Assembly: GCA_945872325.1 (NCBI GenBank)
Contig: CAMBZY010000114.1
Coordinates: forward strand, 1-8,583
DNA: 8,583 nucleotides
Direction of reading: 5' to 3'
Source: Candidatus Kuenenia stuttgartensis
GTDB taxonomy: Bacteria > Planctomycetota > Planctomycetia > Isosphaerales > Isosphaeraceae
In this document: piece by piece, positions 5,639-8,583 of the stretch
How the letters are laid out: every line of letters starts with the position of its first letter
Position numbering within the stretch: position 1 is the stretch's first letter
Translations under genes and position numbers: made by a program
The notes under the pieces: generated by a model
What the model saw: the letters and a program-made list of their open reading frames with translations, nothing else
Told to the model about the DNA's origin: nothing
Database searches by the model: none

Positions 5639-6763
5639 ATGACAAACTATTTTAGTGATTCTGCTCTGAATCCGACATTTTCAGAAATCAATCCGCCCAT
5701 AGTTGGTGTGCCAGAGGAACCGGCACGAGTTTTAATTATAGGATCAAGGGCCGATTCCCGGCACACATCGCGACGGGTTCGGCTGACCGAGAACGCTCAG
5801 GCCACTCCGGTGATTCTGGGCTATGTGGATGCTGCCCACAGGCAGTCGAGAGGCCCTTTGGCACGCACTCGTCAGGTGGTGATTGATCCCGGTTGCGAGC
5901 CGGTGCCGGTGCTGGGAAGGCTTGAGGATTTGCCCCGATTGATTCAGTCCAGCCGGCCGACTCATATTGTGATTACTCAGGCGGAAGGCTCATTGACGCG
6001 TATCAGGCGGCAGATTTCGATGCTCCAGAATGCGGGCGTGAGCGTGGTCTGGATCGCTGAAAGTAGTCCGACCGTGGCCACCATGGCGGCCCATCTGTCG
6101 GCCCCGGCAGCTTTGCTTTTTCATACACGGCCACGTGCTGAACGGTTATTAAAGCGAGGGCTTGACATTGCGGCCACTGTGGCGGGCTTGATCGTGCTTT
6201 CACCGATATTGGCCATGATTTCAATAGGCGTGATGATCACTTCAGGCCGGCCGATTCTGTATAGTCAGACGCGGATCGGGCGGGGTGGACGGCCGTTTGA
6301 AATCTTGAAATTCCGGAGCATGAAACGCGATGCAGAGCGAGAGACAGGGCCAATCTGGGCCTCGTCGGCAGATACGCGCTGCACCCGGTTTGGGACATTT
6401 TTGAGACGGACGAATCTCGACGAATTGCCACAGCTTTGGAACGTCTTGAAGGGCGAGATGAGTCTGGTGGGACCGCGCCCGGAACGGCCGATTTTTGTCG
6501 AAGAGTTCCGCGAAATCCTGCCTGATTACGACCTCAGGCACGCCATGCCCGTGGGGATGACCGGTTGGGCGCAGGTGCATGGATGGAGGGGGCGGACGAG
6601 TATCCGCAAGCGATTGCAATATGACCTGGATTATATTCAGAGATGGTCGTTCTGGATCGATATCAAAGTGCTCTGGATGACCGTGGAGCATGTGGTTCTG
6701 GGAAGGATTACCTGGATGATACGTCCACAGGCTTGGTGGGAGCGGCGTCAGAGATGGCCTTGA
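5639..6763 (+). CDS. Polyprenyl-phosphate sugar-1-phosphate transferase, shortened WcaJ-like
   Basis: Enzymes of the bacterial sugar transferase family move a sugar-1-phosphate from a UDP-sugar to undecaprenyl phosphate, the first committed step of exopolysaccharide or O-antigen synthesis. In this 374-aa protein, residues 29-145 form a Rossmann-like domain (RVLIIGSRADSR at 30-41, VILGYVDAAHR at 58-68, VLGRLEDLPRLI at 91-102, THIVITQAEG at 108-117). A basic KRGLDIAATVAGLIVLSPIL (172-191) is the single re-entrant membrane helix. The catalytic domain has YSQTRIGRGGRPFEILKFRSM (208-228), LDELPQL (260-266) with the expected Asp261-Glu262 pair, SLVGPRPERP (275-284) and GMTGWAQVHGWRGR (306-319). WcaJ/PssY-type relatives are usually about 460 aa, with four membrane helices first; these are absent here. 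It is divergent from the GT2 and GT-C genes. The family is secure; the sugar is unknown. Confidence 0.93.
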   Translation: MTNYFSDSALNPTFSEINPPIVGVPEEPARVLIIGSRADSRHTSRRVRLTENAQATPVILGYVDAAHRQSRGPLARTRQVVIDPGCEPVPVLGRLEDLPRLIQSSRPTHIVITQAEGSLTRIRRQISMLQNAGVSVVWIAESSPTVATMAAHLSAPAALLFHTRPRAERLLKRGLDIAATVAGLIVLSPILAMISIGVMITSGRPILYSQTRIGRGGRPFEILKFRSMKRDAERETGPIWASSADTRCTRFGTFLRRTNLDELPQLWNVLKGEMSLVGPRPERPIFVEEFREILPDYDLRHAMPVGMTGWAQVHGWRGRTSIRKRLQYDLDYIQRWSFWIDIKVLWMTVEHVVLGRITWMIRPQAWWERRQRWP

Positions 6764-6867
6764 GGAATGGTTGTGGGCCGGTGCTAACGGAGGGTGGGAT
6801 GAATCATCAATTATCGAGAGAAACCCGCTTTATAATAATGGATTAGACTGTTTGAAAGAAAGCCATC

Positions 6868-6887
6868 AGGTAGCTCCTCCGGAGCCC
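6868..6887 (+). repeat. Palindromic repeat type A, copy 1
   Basis: AGGTAGCTCCTCCGGAGCCC; the core GCTCC-TCC-GGAGC is a perfect 5-bp stem with a 3-base loop. The bases GTAG stand directly before the CTCC stem, which recalls the GTAG-plus-palindrome plan of REP elements. The unit recurs at 6935 with 18 of 20 bases the same. Confidence 0.72.
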
Positions 6888-6910
6888 AAATCAATGTGTT
6901 GTTAAATTGT

Positions 6911-6923
6911 TGTCCTTCGGACA
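6911..6923 (+). repeat. Palindromic repeat type A, divergent middle hairpin
   Basis: TGTCC-TTC-GGACA is a perfect 5-bp stem with a 3-base loop. Its core TCCTTCGGA differs by one base from the TCCTCCGGA core of the hairpins on either side, and the stem has changed at both arms together, keeping the pairing. Confidence 0.55.
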
Positions 6924-6934
6924 TTTCTATTAAT

Positions 6935-6954
6935 AGGTGTCTCCTCCGGAGCCC
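6935..6954 (+). repeat. Palindromic repeat type A, copy 2
   Basis: AGGTGTCTCCTCCGGAGCCC repeats the unit at 6868 with two substitutions (AG to GT before the stem), leaving the 4-bp stem CTCC/GGAG around TCC. It starts 67 bases after copy 1. Confidence 0.72.
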
Positions 6955-6981
6955 GGAAAAAATACGTTTTGATTCCTAAAT

Positions 6982-7014
6982 TCGAACCGTGGCTAGCGCC
7001 AAGACCGGCTAGAT
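6982..7014 (+). repeat. 33-base repeat type B, copy 1
   Basis: This unit starts TCGAACCG, contains GGCTAGCGCC (a GGC/GCC hairpin with TAGC loop) and ends GACCGGCTAGAT. CTAGC and GCTAG inside it are inverted relative to each other. It matches copy 2 at 32 of 33 positions; the one difference is T at 6990 against G at 7036. Confidence 0.85.
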
Positions 7015-7027
7015 AAAACCAAACCAA

Positions 7028-7060
7028 TCGAACCGGGGCTAGCGCCAAGACCGGCTAGAT
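7028..7060 (+). repeat. 33-base repeat type B, copy 2
   Basis: This is the second unit of the tandem pair, 46 bases after the first, with a 13-base A/C-only spacer AAAACCAAACCAA between them. It ends 4 bases before the bioD stop codon. Here CCGG at 7033-7036 can also pair with CCGG at 7051-7054, giving a longer hairpin than in copy 1. Confidence 0.85.
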
Positions 7061-7064
7061 TTCA

Positions 7065-7820
7065 TCAATCCACCCATCTTGGTTTGGCGATTCGTGATGC
7101 CCAGCTGATTTGTTTTAAATCGATTGCCAGTTCTTCTGGCGAATCTGATAATCCCTGGCCGTCGTGTAATAATGCAACGGGTGCAATGTGCGATGATAAT
7201 TCGAGGGCCGCTGTTGATTCGGGAATTCCATCCGCATTGTCGCCGGGTACATGATTTAATATCACGCCTGCTACACGCGTTGGGCCTTGGCGTAATGCAT
7301 TGACTGTTCCCATGGTATGGCTCAGGGTTCCCAGGCCACGCCTTCCCACCACCACTACGGGCCAGTCCAAAGATTCAATCAGACTAAATACAGTTTTACC
7401 GCCCTCGGCCATCGGGCAATGCAGGCCGCCTACGCCTTCCATTAAAATACAATCGACATTGAGATCCATCCAGCCTTGAATGGACGTTTGTACCGCCTGA
7501 TAAAGTTCCGCCCATTCCAATCTTCGGCCTTCAGCGCGGGCCGCCACAGTGGGTGCGGCAGCTGCCTCAAATGTGATGGGACAGGCCAGTTGCAATATTT
7601 CTTTCGTGATCGGCCAGCCGGCCATTCTTAATAAAATCATCGGGTCAGAATTTGGCGAAAACAGGTCCGTCAAACCGGTCGCCGCAGGCTTGATCACGCC
7701 GACTTTAAGCCCCTCATTTGAAATACATCGTGCTATGGCTGCTGTGACCCATGTTTTGCCAACGTCTGTATTGGTGCCGGTCACGAACAGGCCTGGGAGT
7801 TGCAATCGCGAGAGCTTCAT
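7065..7820 (-). CDS. bioD: Dethiobiotin synthase
   Basis: BioD closes the ureido ring of dethiobiotin from 7,8-diaminononanoate, CO2 and ATP in the cytoplasm, the next-to-last step of biotin synthesis. The 251-aa product has the P-loop GTNTDVGKT at 15-23 (after LFV), VIKPAATG at 42-49 with the conserved Lys44, CPITFEAAAAPTVAARAEG at 80-98 for substrate binding, MEGVGGLHCPM at 127-137, and VVVVGRRGLGTLSHT at 155-169, followed by GVILNH at 185-190. Length and motif order are normal for the family (about 220-250 aa). The ATG overlaps the bioA stop in an ATGA arrangement (4-base overlap), so the two are translationally coupled and confirm each other. No separate promoter is expected. Downstream there is no T-run terminator; a repeat pair begins only 4 bases after the stop. 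Confidence 0.96.
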   Translation of the reverse strand: MKLSRLQLPGLFVTGTNTDVGKTWVTAAIARCISNEGLKVGVIKPAATGLTDLFSPNSDPMILLRMAGWPITKEILQLACPITFEAAAAPTVAARAEGRRLEWAELYQAVQTSIQGWMDLNVDCILMEGVGGLHCPMAEGGKTVFSLIESLDWPVVVVGRRGLGTLSHTMGTVNALRQGPTRVAGVILNHVPGDNADGIPESTAALELSSHIAPVALLHDGQGLSDSPEELAIDLKQISWASRIAKPRWVD

Positions 7821-8583
7821 GGAACTAGTTCCGCAGCGATTGCATTTTCCATTTCCAGATACGACTCGATAAAGATATCGAGCATATCGTCAATTTCCTG
7901 ATCCGTGGAGATCAAGGGCGGCAGGAAGGTGACGTTATGGCCCAGAGGGCGGATTAGCAAGCCTTTTGAGCGTGCGATTCGGCACATGGTTGCAGAGGGT
8001 TTCAAATGGGCCGGAAATTCCATTTGGGTGGCTCGATCTTGTACCAGATCGACGCCGATCATTAATCCACGCTGGCGAATTTCGCCAATAAATCTTCGGC
8101 CTATTAAATCACGGTCAAATCGTTCTGAAATGCGCTGGGCTTGTCGATTGACATTTTCGAGAATATGGTCGTGTTCAAAGGCATCCAGAACGGCCAGGGC
8201 TACGGCTGAGCCTAATGGATTACCGGTAAAGGTGTGGCCGTGGTAGAAGGTTTTGGGGTTGGAAGGGTCGCCCCGGAATGCATTATAGATTTCATTTGTG
8301 GTGACGGTGGCGGCCATGGGCAGATATCCGCCAGTGAGGCCTTTTGCAAGGCAGATGAAATCGGGCGAAACGGCTTCCTGTTCACAGGCGAACATGGTTC
8401 CAGTTCGGCCAAAACCGACGGCCACTTCGTCGAGAATCAGCAGGACATTGCGGTTGCGACAATGATCGGCCAGACCCTTGAGCCAGCCTTCTGGCTGGGT
8501 GATCATGCCTGATGCCCCTTGAACGATGGGTTCCACGACCACAGCGGCAAGCGTTTCAGCGTGCTGGTCGATCAGGTCTGTGG
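7817..8583 (-). CDS. bioA: 8-amino-7-oxononanoate (DAPA) aminotransferase, C-terminal part (cut by window edge)
   Basis: BioA is a cytoplasmic PLP enzyme that makes 7,8-diaminononanoate from 8-amino-7-oxononanoate, normally with S-adenosylmethionine as amino donor. The 254 residues present are the C-terminal half or more; the frame runs open through base 8583. The fragment shows VVVEPIVQGASGM, then LLILDEVAVGFGRTGTMFACE with the Asp that contacts the PLP ring nitrogen, LAKGLTGGYLPMAATVTT with the Schiff-base Lys, and YHGHTFTGNPLGSAVALAVLD, a block typical of BioA and close class III aminotransferases. The GTG at 8542 is an internal Val codon, not the start. The assignment to BioA over other class III enzymes rests on the 4-base overlap with bioD as well as the motifs. 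Whether it uses SAM or lysine as donor cannot be judged from this part. Confidence 0.93.
   Translation of the reverse strand, partial: TDLIDQHAETLAAVVVEPIVQGASGMITQPEGWLKGLADHCRNRNVLLILDEVAVGFGRTGTMFACEQEAVSPDFICLAKGLTGGYLPMAATVTTNEIYNAFRGDPSNPKTFYHGHTFTGNPLGSAVALAVLDAFEHDHILENVNRQAQRISERFDRDLIGRRFIGEIRQRGLMIGVDLVQDRATQMEFPAHLKPSATMCRIARSKGLLIRPLGHNVTFLPPLISTDQEIDDMLDIFIESYLEMENAIAAELVP

Larger units (their letters stand above)
6764..7064. other. Repeat-filled interval between convergent genes
   Basis: No gene is seen in these 301 bases. The sugar transferase gene ends on the left, and bioD ends on the right. The first 100 bases show nothing beyond an isolated TATAAT at 6831. From 6868 to 7060 the interval is packed with two repeat types: short hairpins with a TCC-TYC-GGA core, and a tandem pair of 33-base units. 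There is no classical terminator with a T-run for either neighbour, so these hairpins may end transcription from both sides. Confidence 0.75.

Noticed and set aside
5121..5642. Plus-strand open frame of 173 codons opposite the GT2 gene
   Set aside because: The opposite strand carries all GT2 motifs in order; this frame also runs across the divergent promoter region.
6831..6836. Perfect TATAAT on the plus strand after the sugar transferase gene
   Set aside because: No acceptable -35 at 16-18 bases, no TGn extension, and no plus-strand gene downstream.
6868..7060. Possible CRISPR array
   Set aside because: Two different repeat types, only two near-identical copies of each, irregular or 13-base spacers, and no cas genes.
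8542..8542. GTG at 8542 as the start of the aminotransferase
   Set aside because: The frame stays open upstream to the window edge with aminotransferase-like sequence, and the protein would lack its N-terminal half.

Overview
The window reads as an ordinary chromosomal segment from a Gram-negative-type bacterium of moderate GC content. The ArgS, RsfS, BioA/BioD and glycosyltransferase sequences, together with palindromic intergenic repeats containing GGCTAGCGCC, suggest a member of the Planctomycetota. That assignment is inference from general familiarity and was not tested by a search.

Layout, left to right. (1) Minus strand: the 5' part of argS (cut by the window edge), preceded by rsfS, the ribosomal silencing factor. 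Both are translation housekeeping genes. (2) About 340 bases without a gene, ending in a long imperfect hairpin and a 10-bp palindrome. (3) Plus strand: two adjacent genes of unknown function, a small basic protein (111 aa) and a helical, charged, probably cytoplasmic protein (339 aa), closed by a clear intrinsic terminator. (4) Minus strand: a multi-spanning GT-C type membrane glycosyltransferase, downstream of a GT2-family glycosyltransferase. (5) A 173-base divergent promoter region with a good extended -10 for the GT2 gene, sitting at the exact centre of an inverted repeat. (6) Plus strand: a polyprenyl-phosphate sugar-1-phosphate transferase (bacterial sugar transferase family) that has the Rossmann-like domain but lacks the usual N-terminal four-helix membrane block. 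(7) About 300 bases between convergent genes packed with two kinds of short palindromic repeat. (8) Minus strand: bioA (C-terminal part only) and bioD, overlapping by 4 bases, for biotin synthesis.

The three glycan genes could work together: the sugar transferase loads the first sugar phosphate onto the lipid carrier, the GT2 enzyme extends it on the cytoplasmic face, and the GT-C enzyme adds a sugar from a lipid-linked donor on the far side of the membrane. No flippase, polymerase or export gene is visible, so this is a small dispersed set rather than a complete polysaccharide cluster. I found no CRISPR array, phage, insertion sequence, tRNA or rRNA. I also saw no clearly new defence or mobile system. 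The most unusual parts are the repeat-filled interval before bioD, the unknown gene pair with its upstream hairpin, and the shortened sugar transferase.
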